A DNA stretch of 64,000 nucleotides, taken from positions 2,736,620 through 2,800,619 of the forward strand of contig NZ_CP013233.1 of the NCBI RefSeq assembly GCF_001584165.1. Reading direction: 5' to 3'. The notes under the pieces were generated by a model that worked only from the letters and a program-made list of their open reading frames with translations, did no database searches and was not told the DNA's origin. A program made the translations under genes and the position numbers. This DNA comes from Collimonas arenae (GTDB lineage: Bacteria > Pseudomonadota > Gammaproteobacteria > Burkholderiales > Burkholderiaceae_D). This document shows positions 1 to 9,284 of the stretch, piece by piece. Numbering within the stretch: the stretch's first letter is position 1; the number at the start of each line of letters is the position of its first letter.

Positions 1-37
1 CCCAGCAGATAATTTTTTTGCGCGCAGCGCCCGCGGC

Positions 38-1347
38 ATGGCAGACAGTTATGGCAAAGCGGCCGAAGTCGGAGCTGATTTGTCGCGCTTGCGCGTGAGC
101 TCGGTGGGCCCTAAGGGTGCCTGGGTCAGGCACTTGCCGTCGCCAGGTTTTTCCGAGACAACTACGTCGGTAAGAAATACAGGCACCGAAGCCTCGCATG
201 TTGATGGCGTATTCGTACTCTGCGGCTGCGCATACCTGAGTGCTTCCTTCTGGCCTGAGACAATCGCCGCTGCACACCGCGCCATCGATGCGCATGGCGT
301 CGGCTCATACGACTCGGCCCCTTGTCGGGCGAAACCCTGCATCATGAGCACGTCAAGGAAGAATTACTCAAGCTGTATCGCCCGGCCGGCGGCGGAGCCG
401 CGTTCCTGACCATTAGCGCCAGCATGGCCAATATCACCGCGGTGCCGATGCTGGTCGGCCGTGGCGACACCATCTTTGCCGATGCCGAAAGCCACATGAC
501 GCTGATGCAGGGCTTCACCGCTTCGCAAGCGCGCGTGCTGCGCTTCAAACACGGTGACATGCAGGAACTGGAACGAAAGCTCATCGAATTCGATCGCACT
601 GATCCGGAAAGGCTACGCCGCAGGTTGCTAGTCAGCGACGGCATCTTCAGCATGAGCGGCCATGTCTGCAACCTGCCGAAGCTGGTGGAGCTGGCACGCC
701 GCTACCAATGCCGCCTGCTGATCGACGAAGCGCACGCGCTTGGTGCACTCGGCCCGTCCGGCCGCGGAACTGCGGATCACTGGAATATGGATCCAACCTG
801 CATCGACGTCATCACCGGTACGCTGGCGAAAGCGGTCGGCGCGCAAGGTGGTTATATCATCTGCAACGCGTCGCTAGCCGAAGAGGCAAGCTATGAATAT
901 ACGACCAATCGCGTGTTTTCGTCCGGCGTGCCGCCATCGATCGCTGCCGCCGCATCCGAAGTACTGCGGCAAATGAATGCCGCAACTCCCGCAACCATAG
1001 CAAGCTCTGCAAGCAACACCTTTAGCAGCATGTATCACAAGCAACGGCGCAACATCGGGATACTGCGCGACTACTTACACCAGCTTCAAGAAATGGGAAT
1101 CGACACCGATCCCAACTGTGCCCCCGGTGCGGTGCAGCGCATCATCGTCGGCAACGAACGGGCACTGTTCGAGATACAAAAGCGACTTTACCAACGCGGT
1201 GTCTATGTACTTGGGATAGTCTATCCAGCCGTATCGCAAGGACAGGACCAGATACGGCTGACCGTGATGCCGGTGATCTCGGAAGTAGAAATGCACCAGT
1301 GTGGAAAAGCGATCGTCGATGTGTGCCGATCGGTGCTGAACGGTTGA
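38..1347 (+). CDS. Alpha-oxoamine synthase-type PLP enzyme (aminotransferase class I/II), one apparent frameshift
   Basis: This is a fold-type I PLP enzyme of the alpha-oxoamine synthase group (BioF, Kbl, serine palmitoyltransferase, CqsA), which condenses an acyl-CoA with an amino acid. The intact 3' part from 322 shows the DEAH-type cofactor motif (LLIDEAHALG), the Schiff-base lysine in TLAKAVGAQGG (codon at 829) and the SPT-like block VSDGIFSMSG. The 5' part lies in another frame (ending in AIDAHGVGSYDSA). The two join if one C is restored in the run at 317-320, giving about 436 residues. The 5' frame is open to the window edge, so the true start may lie further left; no ribosome-binding site precedes the ATG at 38. 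The acyl and amino acid substrates cannot be told from sequence. A role in sphingolipid-like or alpha-hydroxyketone signal synthesis is possible but unproven. Confidence 0.7.
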
Positions 1348-1393
1348 TACCTGCTTGCCAGGAGAAAACCTTGCCAGTGTACCTATCGTAGTT

Positions 1394-1839
1394 TCAGGGA
1401 ATTCTGTCGAGCAGCCCGGCGGCGCGCTGCATCAAGTCATCCCTGGCCTTACGGTTGGCTTCGATGGCTTGGCGCTTGTCCCCGGGATTATCGAAATCGT
1501 GTGTGGCCCCATCGTACCAACTCACATCCAGCATGCCTGGGGCGGCATTCGCCTTGTTCAGAACGCTGCGGCAGATCGTTGGCGAAACCTCTTCATCCGC
1601 AGAGCCGAGAAACACCCACATCTTGCGATCAACCGGGTAGTTCTGCGACAACAACGAACGTGGACCGCAGCCTGAGTAGAACGCTAACGCAGCGCTAAAG
1701 GATAGCCAACCAATTCGGTCTTACCGTCTCACGCCGGCAAGTAGACCGTTTGCGGGGTTTCGGCTCGTACCGTCAATGGCAGACAGATTGCAACCAGCCA
1801 CAGCAAGCCGATACCGGTACGTCTAGCCGAAGTCGTCAT
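1394..1839 (-). pseudogene. Dienelactone hydrolase family relic (secreted), in-frame stop and internal deletion
   Basis: Read on the minus strand, an ATG at 1839 begins a clear Sec signal peptide (basic start, GIGLLWLVAICLPLTVRA) followed by TPQTVYLPA. A TGA then interrupts the frame directly before DGKTELVGY, the usual start of exported dienelactone hydrolase domains. About 30 codons later the sequence jumps to the family's C-terminal part (YSGCGPRSL, FLGSADEEVSP, GATHDFDNPGDKRQA), which runs to the stop at 1394. The central roughly 150-190 residues, with the nucleophile and acid loops, are missing. It cannot encode a working hydrolase. Unlike the single-base losses elsewhere in the window, this is real decay. 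Confidence 0.75.
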
Positions 1840-1854
1840 CCGTCAGAGTGCTCG

Positions 1855-3063
1855 TCAATTGGGGGCCAAGCGCAGTAAAGTGCCATTGCGGTCTTCGGTA
1901 ATGACAATGCTGCCGTCATCTAGTGTCGCCAGCGCCACCGGCGCGCCCATCGGATGCCCGCCCGCGCGATAATGCCAACCCGATATGATTTCCTGTGGTT
2001 CGCCAACCGGCTGATAAGTTGCGTTCAGCGCCTGACTGACCAGCCGATGACCGGTATCCCGATAGCCGTGATAACCGATGATCAAGTGGCCAGCCAATGC
2101 CGGCATGCTTTTGCCGTTGTAGATCAGCATGCCGAGTGGCGCGGCATGGGCCGGCAGCAGCCGGCTTGGCGCGGTCTTTTTGCTGCAATCAAAGCCAGCA
2201 TATTCAGGGCTGGCCCTCTGCATGTCGAAGCAATACGGCCAGCCATAATCCGCACCGCCAACCAGCCAGCTCAGGGTATCGTGCGGCAGCGCCGCGTCGG
2301 ACAGTTTGGGATCTACCACATTGATATTGTCGCGCGAGTTGGTGGCGGCGATCAGTTTGCCATCGGCACTGATCGCCAGCGCCATGCTATTGCGCAAGCC
2401 GCGTGCATGGACCTGCACAGCGCGTGCATCCAGCGGCAGTTGACCAGACGCCAAGTTTGCATGCAGCACGCTGGCGCGGGGCGGCGTCTCGGCAATTTCT
2501 GGGCACGGCAAATCGGCCTTGCCAGATTGGCTTTCGCAATTGTCCGTGGCAGAGCCGACATTGATGTACAGCGAACCATCAGCGCCGAGCACCATCGCCG
2601 ACAGCGGATGACGCCCGGTAGAAGGCAAATTGACGATGACATCCTGCATGCTGCCGGCAATATCCTTGGCCGCCGGGTCGATGCGGACGATGCGTCCAAC
2701 CATACTGATCAAGAGCCGTTTATCCGGCGTAGCGACAATCGCATTCGGCATATCCAGCTTGCTCAACAAGACTTCCGGCTTTCCGTCTTTCTTCAGATTC
2801 AGGCGCAGCAAGCGGCCGCGCTTGTTCGTCCACCCGCCCATGTCGAGCACATAGATATCCTGGCCGATGGCCGCCACGCCACGCGCAAAACCAAGGTGAT
2901 CGGCAACCAGACCGACACACATGCCCTTGGCAACCTTCACATCGAGACGCGGAAAACCATCGCAACTACCTGAGGTTTGATAGCTGTCTTTTGCGGAGGC
3001 GATTCCGCAGGCTAGCAGGAAAACGATGCAAAGAAATTTGTGCAGGAGAAGTGCTGGTCGCAT
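1855..3063 (-). CDS. Secreted PQQ-dependent sugar dehydrogenase-like beta-propeller protein
   Basis: The 402-residue exported protein resembles the glucose/sorbosone dehydrogenase family (soluble PQQ glucose dehydrogenase-like beta propellers). Residues 1-24 form a signal peptide ending in IASA. The mature part carries propeller motifs: PNAIVATPDKRLLISMVGRIVRID, then GLRNSMALAISADGKLIAATNSRD, GADYGWPYCFD and GHPMGAPVALATLDDGSIVITEDRNGTLLRL near the C terminus. DYGWPYC and the final GxPxA/ITED strands are typical. I chose ATG 3063, with AAGG five bases upstream, over an in-frame TTG at 3075. It stands alone, with a decayed gene downstream. Dehydrogenase activity and PQQ binding are family-level inference; many relatives are uncharacterised. 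Confidence 0.7.
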   Translation of the reverse strand: MRPALLLHKFLCIVFLLACGIASAKDSYQTSGSCDGFPRLDVKVAKGMCVGLVADHLGFARGVAAIGQDIYVLDMGGWTNKRGRLLRLNLKKDGKPEVLLSKLDMPNAIVATPDKRLLISMVGRIVRIDPAAKDIAGSMQDVIVNLPSTGRHPLSAMVLGADGSLYINVGSATDNCESQSGKADLPCPEIAETPPRASVLHANLASGQLPLDARAVQVHARGLRNSMALAISADGKLIAATNSRDNINVVDPKLSDAALPHDTLSWLVGGADYGWPYCFDMQRASPEYAGFDCSKKTAPSRLLPAHAAPLGMLIYNGKSMPALAGHLIIGYHGYRDTGHRLVSQALNATYQPVGEPQEIISGWHYRAGGHPMGAPVALATLDDGSIVITEDRNGTLLRLAPN

Positions 3064-3713
3064 AAAAACCTTCAATGATTGGTCACGTCTTTTTTGGCAA
3101 CGACGCTCGGCTTATTGCCCCTCGTCTCACCAACATCCGTGAGACGCATCGCCAAGCATGCCTATCGACAAATGTTTTGGATATTGCCACATTCTTCCGT
3201 GGATTCGTCGCTTTCCACATTCACCGCAATGCGATTTTCCTGAAATCGTCTCCGTTTTTTCGAATTGACCGTCTGACCTGGCTAAGACCAGATGAGCAAA
3301 TCCGGGGAAGTGGTATGCCTCTGATCAGTCGTCGGGCTGTTCATTTGGCATGTGTCAACGTACCGCTTTTCCGAAGTCGGCAGAGAGGAAGATACTAGAT
3401 TAATTTAATTTCCATGTGGAAATTTTTAAAATGCTTCAACTTCCTTGCTTTGAACCAACCTCACCACCCCGCCCCGGAAAATCCGTCCGCAACGTAACTG
3501 GTATTGTCGCCCCTCCGGATTTCCCAAACCACTTGACGCTCATTGTTGTGCGCCCCAATCTCGATCGCAGTTCAGGTATCACGCGGATGCTTGTCCGACC
3601 CGGGAAATGGCCGCTTTTGCCTGTTTGATCGAACGGCCAAGGCGTTCTGCACATATTCATCCCGATCGGTCGGCTTGCGTCTCAACCATCGTCATTTGAT
3701 TGAGGAGAAACGC
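3064..3713. other. 650-base intergenic region
   Basis: This stretch separates the divergently transcribed sugar dehydrogenase-like gene and the chitin-binding lipoprotein gene. Short open frames here lack ribosome-binding sites and resemble no family I know. It contains an AT-rich patch around 3396-3435 with a palindrome (listed separately). Promoters for both genes are presumably here, but I cannot place them with confidence. Confidence 0.5.
3407..3424. promoter_or_regulatory. 18-base palindrome, possible operator
   Basis: The arms AATTTCCA and TGGAAATT are exactly complementary around a 2-base centre, in an AT-rich patch about 290 bases upstream of the chitin-binding lipoprotein. Its shape fits a dimeric regulator site. 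No cognate regulator is adjacent. Confidence 0.35.
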
Positions 3714-5234
3714 ATGAGAACAAAAATAGGTGATGCCTTGCTGCTTGGTCTGTTTGGCGTCATGTTGGCGGGTTGCAGCGACGGCGGCAGTTCGCAGGAT
3801 GCGGCGAATGCCAGCCAGAAACCACTAAGCCCTGGCGCAAAAGCCAGCGCGCCGGCGTGCGCCACAGCCTGGAATGCCAATGCCGTCTATGTCGGCGGCA
3901 ACAGCGTCAGTGACAACGGCACGAACTACACCGCGAACTGGTGGACCCAGGGGAATAATCCGGCCACCGACAGCGGCGGCAGTGGCAGCGGCAAACCATG
4001 GACATCCACCGGCGCTTGCGGCAGCGGGACGCCAGCACCGCCTGTCACTCCACCTGTCACGCCGCCCGTCACGCCACCGACGCCCGGCAGCACAGTCGGC
4101 ACCATCAGCTATCACCTGCTGCTAGGGGCCGGTTCAGCACAAGATCAATTGATCCTCGACGGCGGCAATTACAACGACTTGATCATGTCGAATATCATCG
4201 CCGGGGTCATGTACGGGCACTTGGTGCAGGAATACTACCCAGGCATGCAATTCCAGAAAGACTACCTGTACGGCTCGATCATGGGACAGCTACTGCAAGA
4301 AAACATCGAGACCGGCTTGTACGTCAACACAGGTAATCTCATCGATCCTTCGCCCGATCAACAGGCGGTGATGGGCGCCGGCCAGGGCGGTCCGTATCAG
4401 ATCAATAATTATGCGGCCGACATGGTCTCCGGCTCCTACACGCCGGCTGGTCATTCGCTGATCAACTATATCGCCATCCAGAAAAACATCGGCTACACCA
4501 TGGCCGCCGCGCCTCAGCAATATACGAAAGCGACGCCGCCGTCGTTCAACAATAAATACTACGGCCCGATGCTGACCGCGTATTTCCATTACAACGATTT
4601 TGTGGCACTGATCCTCACCGGCAAAGGCACAGGCGGTTGGGTCACGCCGTGGCAGCCGTATTACGACAATACGCTGATTAATTTCACCACACTACCGAAC
4701 AACTTCCTGGACGTGCTGCTGAACGTCGCCTATAACCAGGGCTACTACGGCACATTGATGACCAGCTACAGCAAGCTGGGAGCAACGGCTACCGCCGCCA
4801 CGGTAGCTGCCGTCAACGCTTACAGCGCCATTTGGGGTGTGACCGACACTTACCAGCAGTATCCCTATCAGGTGCGCTATTACCTCGACCAGTTCTACGG
4901 CAATCCGATCCCGACCACCAGCGCCACCACCTTCGCAACGCCGGCCAATCATGTCGCGTTCAACATTGCGACACTGGAAACGGTATTTGCCAACGTATTC
5001 CAGACTCTGGCGTACGTGAACGGCACCGGTCAATCGGTATACATCACCTCGGCACAGGCGCAAACCGCATTCAACAGCGCCTTGGCAAGTAGCGGCGTGT
5101 CCGCCAGCGGCACACTGGATCTGAGTACTGCGACCGACCGGGCACAGATATTCAGTGTTCTTGAAAGCGCAATTGGCAACCTGGAAACCAATCTGGGCAC
5201 CAAGTTCAACGCTACAACCAACGTTCAGCTATAG
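3714..5234 (+). CDS. Lipoprotein with chitin-binding domain (CBM5/12) and lysozyme-like putative catalytic domain
   Basis: The protein has 506 residues; ATG 3714 follows GAGGAG. Residues 1-21 are a lipoprotein signal with lipobox LAGC (Cys21). Residues about 45-103 match a type-3 chitin-binding module (AWNANAVYVGGNSVSDNG, then ANWWTQGNNP and GKPWTSTGACG), so the protein probably binds chitin or a related polysaccharide. A Pro-Thr linker with three VTPP repeats follows. The remaining roughly 375 residues, rich in Tyr and Asn, contain LLQENIETGLY and, about 30 residues on, MGAGQGGPYQINNY. That arrangement recalls the catalytic Glu and the G-x-Q-I-N block of lysozyme-fold glycosidases (GH19/GH23/GH46 superfamily). 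I cannot assign it to a family. It is probably outer-membrane anchored or surface exposed, acting on chitin, chitosan or peptidoglycan. Confidence 0.7.
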   Translation: MRTKIGDALLLGLFGVMLAGCSDGGSSQDAANASQKPLSPGAKASAPACATAWNANAVYVGGNSVSDNGTNYTANWWTQGNNPATDSGGSGSGKPWTSTGACGSGTPAPPVTPPVTPPVTPPTPGSTVGTISYHLLLGAGSAQDQLILDGGNYNDLIMSNIIAGVMYGHLVQEYYPGMQFQKDYLYGSIMGQLLQENIETGLYVNTGNLIDPSPDQQAVMGAGQGGPYQINNYAADMVSGSYTPAGHSLINYIAIQKNIGYTMAAAPQQYTKATPPSFNNKYYGPMLTAYFHYNDFVALILTGKGTGGWVTPWQPYYDNTLINFTTLPNNFLDVLLNVAYNQGYYGTLMTSYSKLGATATAATVAAVNAYSAIWGVTDTYQQYPYQVRYYLDQFYGNPIPTTSATTFATPANHVAFNIATLETVFANVFQTLAYVNGTGQSVYITSAQAQTAFNSALASSGVSASGTLDLSTATDRAQIFSVLESAIGNLETNLGTKFNATTNVQL

Positions 5235-5278
5235 CGCCGCAGTACCCTGTGCGGATCGCACCGATCCTGCACAGGAGT

Positions 5279-6016
5279 TCACCCTTTGACAAGCACCGGC
5301 TGGGCCCGATACAACGCAGGGAAAAGGCGCTTCAAATTATCAACCTTGGGGAGATCGTTGACGACGATATAAGGATGGTCCGGGTGCAAGGTGAGAAAAT
5401 TCTGGTGATAAGTCTCGGCCGGGTAAAAACCTTTGTATGGCTCCACGCGCGTCGCCAGGGCGCGGCCAAACACCTTGGCCCGGTCGAGCTGGCCGACGTA
5501 GTCGGTTGCAATTTTGCGTTGTGCGTCATTGAGCGGAAATACGGCTGACCGATATTGTGTGCCGGTATCCGGCCCCTGCCGATTCAATTCGGTTGGATCA
5601 TGCACCACCGAAAAGAATATCTGTAGCAACCTGCCGTAAGAAACCTGGGTAGGGTCGTAGGTGATCTGCACTGACTCGGCGTGTCCTGTATCCCCTTCGC
5701 TGACTCGCTCATACTGCGCCGTCGCGCGGCTGCCGCCGGTGTAGCCGGAGACCACGTTAGTGACGCCCCGCACATGCTGAAACACACCCTGTACACCCCA
5801 GAAGCAACCGCCAGCCAGCACCGCCGTTGCCGAATGCTCGCCAGCGGGCGCTTGCTCCTCGCCGGTAGGCGGCGGCACCACTACGGCCTTTTCCGTTGAG
5901 AATGCGACGCCTTGATTGCACAACAAGCCGACGCCGAGCACGCAAGCTATGAACCCTGTTGCCAGCCACTTGGCATGCAGCAGCCGACGCCTTGTTTTTT
6001 GTGGTTTGCTGTCCAT
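5279..6016 (-). CDS. msrA: Peptide-methionine (S)-S-oxide reductase, membrane-anchored/exported
   Basis: MsrA reduces methionine-S-sulfoxide in proteins. The catalytic cysteine is Cys71 in the signature GGCFWGVQG, and GYTGG, YDP, HDPTELNRQGPDTGTQYRS and YHQNFL follow as in the family. Residues about 17-40 (WLATGFIACVLGVGLL) form an N-terminal membrane segment or uncleaved signal, so the enzyme acts in the periplasm, unlike the usual cytoplasmic MsrA. ATG 6016 has AAGAGG upstream; an in-frame codon further upstream lacks this. No msrB is nearby. Confidence 0.9.
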   Translation of the reverse strand: MDSKPQKTRRRLLHAKWLATGFIACVLGVGLLCNQGVAFSTEKAVVVPPPTGEEQAPAGEHSATAVLAGGCFWGVQGVFQHVRGVTNVVSGYTGGSRATAQYERVSEGDTGHAESVQITYDPTQVSYGRLLQIFFSVVHDPTELNRQGPDTGTQYRSAVFPLNDAQRKIATDYVGQLDRAKVFGRALATRVEPYKGFYPAETYHQNFLTLHPDHPYIVVNDLPKVDNLKRLFPALYRAQPVLVKG

Positions 6017-6609
6017 GATGACGATCCTCTTCAGATTGGTTGAATTGCGTCCCGCCGTGAACAAAGCACACATATTTCTGCGAACCCAATATCTCCGGAT
6101 TGCAACGCTACTGATTAGTCAACGGCAACCGGTTTTCCTGACATCTATGTTGCGCCAATCCGCGGGAATGTGCCCGTCGCCCATCTGTTCAGCTCTTTGG
6201 TCAGCCGTCGCTCTTGCCATGTTGGTCAAAAATTAATTGACAAGCCTCCTCCGCTACCATGTTGATTTGAGCAACGATCGGTTGAAAAACCGCGTGGGAA
6301 CTATTACAGCATCGGGGGTCAAAAAAGCATGAGGGCTGGCAGTGCCAAGATCAGGAGTTGGCTAAACTGCACTTCCCGCCTCGTCCGCCGAAGCAGATTT
6401 CAAAGCAATCCGTAGACGCAATGGTGGGAGATCGGCATCCCTCAATCAGGACGGGCACAGCGATGAATCGGCAAATGCGCGCCGATAAAGCAGCATTTCA
6501 GGCGGCAAGCTTGAGATTTTCCTCCATATAGAAATAAAAATTCGCTGGCTCATTTTTATTTTTCCGGCGCCGTCAGCCCGACACGCCTTGGCCATTCCTT
6601 GGAGAAATT
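6017..6609. other. 593-base divergent intergenic region
   Basis: This lies between the divergent msrA and a small lipoprotein gene. I see no convincing gene, repeat or RNA. An AT-rich stretch at 6520-6565 is a plausible promoter area for the lipoprotein gene, but no clear -35/-10 pair can be defended. Confidence 0.4.
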
Positions 6610-6834
6610 ATGCTACTCAAACACACACTTATCGTTACTGCAATGGCAACGACAGCCCTGCTTGGCTGCAAAAAGGCAGATGACGTGCCGACTCCGTCCA
6701 CTACAACCGCGCCACCCATGGCGGCGCCGCATGAATCGAAGCCAATGGCACCGGCGGCGCCCAGCAACTCAGCCAGTCCCGACAACTCCGGAACGGGTAG
6801 CGCTCCGCAGGGATCCGGCAGCACTGGCAGTTAA
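6610..6834 (+). CDS. Small proline/serine-rich lipoprotein
   Basis: The protein has 74 residues, with GGAG seven bases before the ATG. It has a lipoprotein signal with lipobox LLGC, then CKKADDVP and a low-complexity Pro/Ala/Ser/Gly tail without a recognisable fold. It resembles the Ala-rich lipoprotein at 63069 in layout (short signal, Cys followed by lysines and Asp, then repetitive tail). Function unknown. Confidence 0.6.
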   Translation: MLLKHTLIVTAMATTALLGCKKADDVPTPSTTTAPPMAAPHESKPMAPAAPSNSASPDNSGTGSAPQGSGSTGS

Positions 6835-6914
6835 TTAGCGGGCCGAAACAATCGACGCAGTCAACCGATGCGATAACGACTGCGCAGTCTCGATGCCCTG
6901 ACGAGAGCTCCCGG

Positions 6915-7238
6915 CTATTTGGATGGACTGATCTGCATCACCGTATTGCAGAGCAGCGCCTCCCCCACTACGGTCGCGCCGTCTTCCCAATTGGTTGATG
7001 ATGAGACCAGATAGAATCCGTTGCCGCCTGCGGCGGCGGTGGCGTTGAGTATTGACCTCATCGCATTGCCGGCCTTGTCGGGACCAACCCGCTGGTTGAC
7101 GGTGAGAAGCCGGATGAATTCACAGCGCTGCTTTTCTGCGTCCGAGATCAGCCTTACCTGCTTTGCCTCAGGGGCGAGCGGAACCGAGCAGCCGCAAAGA
7201 GCGGCAAGTATCGTTACGACGATGGCTTTCTTCATCAT
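6915..7238 (-). CDS. DUF4156-like lipoprotein
   Basis: The protein has about 107 residues with a lipoprotein signal (lipobox LCGC, Cys17). The mature part runs QVRLISDAEKQRCEFIRLL and later GNAMRSILNATAAAGGNGFYLVSS, the pattern of DUF4156-type outer-membrane lipoproteins (a central Cys, then a GN..MR...A..GGN block). AGGAG lies six bases before the first of two tandem ATG codons (7238 and 7235). Function unknown. Confidence 0.65.
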   Translation of the reverse strand: MMKKAIVVTILAALCGCSVPLAPEAKQVRLISDAEKQRCEFIRLLTVNQRVGPDKAGNAMRSILNATAAAGGNGFYLVSSSTNWEDGATVVGEALLCNTVMQISPSK

Positions 7239-7501
7239 ACATCTCTCCTGTCGGCACAATCGCATTTGCCGCTACGACGGCAGCGCACGGCGTTTCAGAT
7301 GCGAAAAATGCTGGCTACGTGATCGATACAACTACACAACAAACAAATACATCCAAATTTGAACTTGCAAAATAGCGCCGCTGTCTTAGCTTCTAAATCT
7401 GTTGCCATCGATCGCAGCTACCATCGCAAGCAAGTCGATTTGCGTGCAGCAATTGACTGCACCACACGCCGTCTCCGCCCCTTATCTCAGGAGAGAAGAA
7501 A

Positions 7502-7777
7502 ATGCGCATTTCCTTTCTCGGATCGATAAGCCACGATCCCGTTTCCGACAGCATCGTCGTTCCTGTCGTGATCGACAACCATCTGGCCAAATGCAATGTG
7601 ACCAAAGAGTGCCTGGATAACAAGTTCTATGCCGGCCCCCAACCTGAAGACCGTCTGGCCACTTATCGCGGGCACAAGATCGAGATCCAGATCGCGCTTG
7701 CCCACAAGCTCAGGGCGACCAGGCATCGCAACGGCGTAGCATTGCTGCCGACGGACTTCAACGATAGCGGAAAGTAA
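7502..7777 (+). CDS. DUF1488-like small protein
   Basis: This 91-residue protein follows CAGGAGAG. Its pattern (FPV-like VVPVVIDNHLAKCNV, an acidic YAGPQPEDRLATYRGHKIEIQIALAHKL and a final LLPTDF) fits DUF1488, small cytoplasmic proteins of unknown role common in Burkholderiales. No operon partner: the neighbour upstream is divergent and the next gene converges. Confidence 0.55.
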   Translation: MRISFLGSISHDPVSDSIVVPVVIDNHLAKCNVTKECLDNKFYAGPQPEDRLATYRGHKIEIQIALAHKLRATRHRNGVALLPTDFNDSGK

Positions 7778-7841
7778 TACAAAAACAATACAAAATTTGG
7801 GCGGTGCTGAGCCGCTTGACAATCAGTTAACACCAGACTCC

Positions 7842-9217
7842 TCAACGAATCTCCGCCAAGGTCTCCAGGAACTGCCGGCACCACCAATGCACGTCGTATC
7901 TGCAGATATTCTCCAGCAAGGCGGCGTGGCGTGCGCGTCTTTCCTCCAGCGGCATTTGCAAGGCGCGCTGGATGGCCTGAGCGGTTCCAGGGATATCGTA
8001 GGGATTGACCAGCAAGGCATCCTTCAATTGCTCGGCAGCGCCGGCAAAGCGGGACAACACCAGCACACCCGGATCACTCTCATCTTGCGCAACGACAAAC
8101 TCCTTCGCAACCAGGTTCATGCCATCGCGCAGCGGTGTGACCAAGGCGACATCGCAGGCGCGATACAGGCCGGGCAAACGACGTCGAGCAATGATGCGAT
8201 GAATGTAGCGCACCGGCATCCAGTCAAGATCACCATAATTGCCGTTGATGGCGCCACATAAACTTTCCAGTTCATGCTGGATATCGACATACGCGTCGAC
8301 GTCTTCCCGGCTCGGCGACGCCACCTGCAGCAGGGTCGCGCTATGGCGGTTTTCCGGGTACTCGCGCAGCAGTTCCCGAATGCGCGGATGCGCTGCGGCA
8401 GCCCTTTGGAATAATCTAGCCGGTCAACGCCGATCAGCAAACGGCGCCGCGAATATTCCTTGCATGTGGTGTCATAAGTGTCGCGCGCTTCGCGTGCCTG
8501 CCCAAGCCGGCGAAACTCGTCGACATCGATCCCGATCGGGAATGTACCGGCCTGAACGGTGCTATTGAATGCGCGAAACTGGCTGACGCCTACCGGCTCG
8601 GCAGTGGCTTCAGCCTGGACATAGTGAGAGAAATTCAGCAAATCGGCTTCGCTCTGGAAGCCGACCAGGTCATAAGCGAACAATGCGCGCATCAGCCATT
8701 CGTGGGAAGGAATCGCAGCCAGGATCTGCTGCGGCGGCAGCGGGATGTGCAAAAAGAAACCGATCCGATTGGCGCACCCCATCGCCCGCAATTCCGCCGC
8801 CAGAGGGATCAGGTGATAGTCGTGGATCCAGATCAAGTCATCTTCTCTCAACAGCGGCGCCAGTTTGCGGGCAAACAGACGATTGACGCGACGATAGCCG
8901 CTCAGGTAGCCCGACTCCAGGTGCGCCAGATCCAGCCGGTAGTGAAACACCGGCCACAGCACGCCATTGGAATAGCCGCGATAATAAGCATCGACGTCTT
9001 CTTCCGCCAAATCCAGCTCGGCCAATGTCACCGTGCCCGCCGTATGCACATTCAGCTTGCCCTCGCCAGGCATGCCGTCCGGTACTGTCTTGCCGCTCCA
9101 ACCGAACCAGAGTCCGCCGGTCTTTTTGAGAGTTTCGCCTAGCGCCACCGCCAGCCCTCCCGCTGCCGGCTTGCGCGGATCAGCGATACGGTTGGAGACT
9201 ACAACCAGGCGTGACAT
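7842..9217 (-). CDS. otsA: Trehalose-6-phosphate synthase, one apparent frameshift
   Basis: OtsA (GT20) joins UDP-glucose and glucose-6-phosphate to make trehalose-6-phosphate. The 5' frame has [25 protein letters not shown] and the nucleotide-sugar region [13 protein letters not shown]. The 3' frame has [31 protein letters not shown] and [17 protein letters not shown]. The frames join after one base is restored near 8388, giving RAF-(R/G)-ELLREYPEN and a 458-residue protein of normal length. ATG 9217 is the family start. It lies 67 bases downstream of a GH15 gene, with otsB beyond: probably one transcript otsB-GH15-otsA. As written the gene is broken; I think this is a base-calling error. 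Confidence 0.9.
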
Positions 9218-9284
9218 AAGCAAATCCCTTTTCGTGCCAGCAAGCGCACAGTGCGATGAGGGCTCTCGTTTCTGCGATGACTGT

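Noticed and set aside
1954..2973. 339-codon open frame on the plus strand
   Set aside because: Antisense to the sugar dehydrogenase-like gene; no family pattern or ribosome-binding site.
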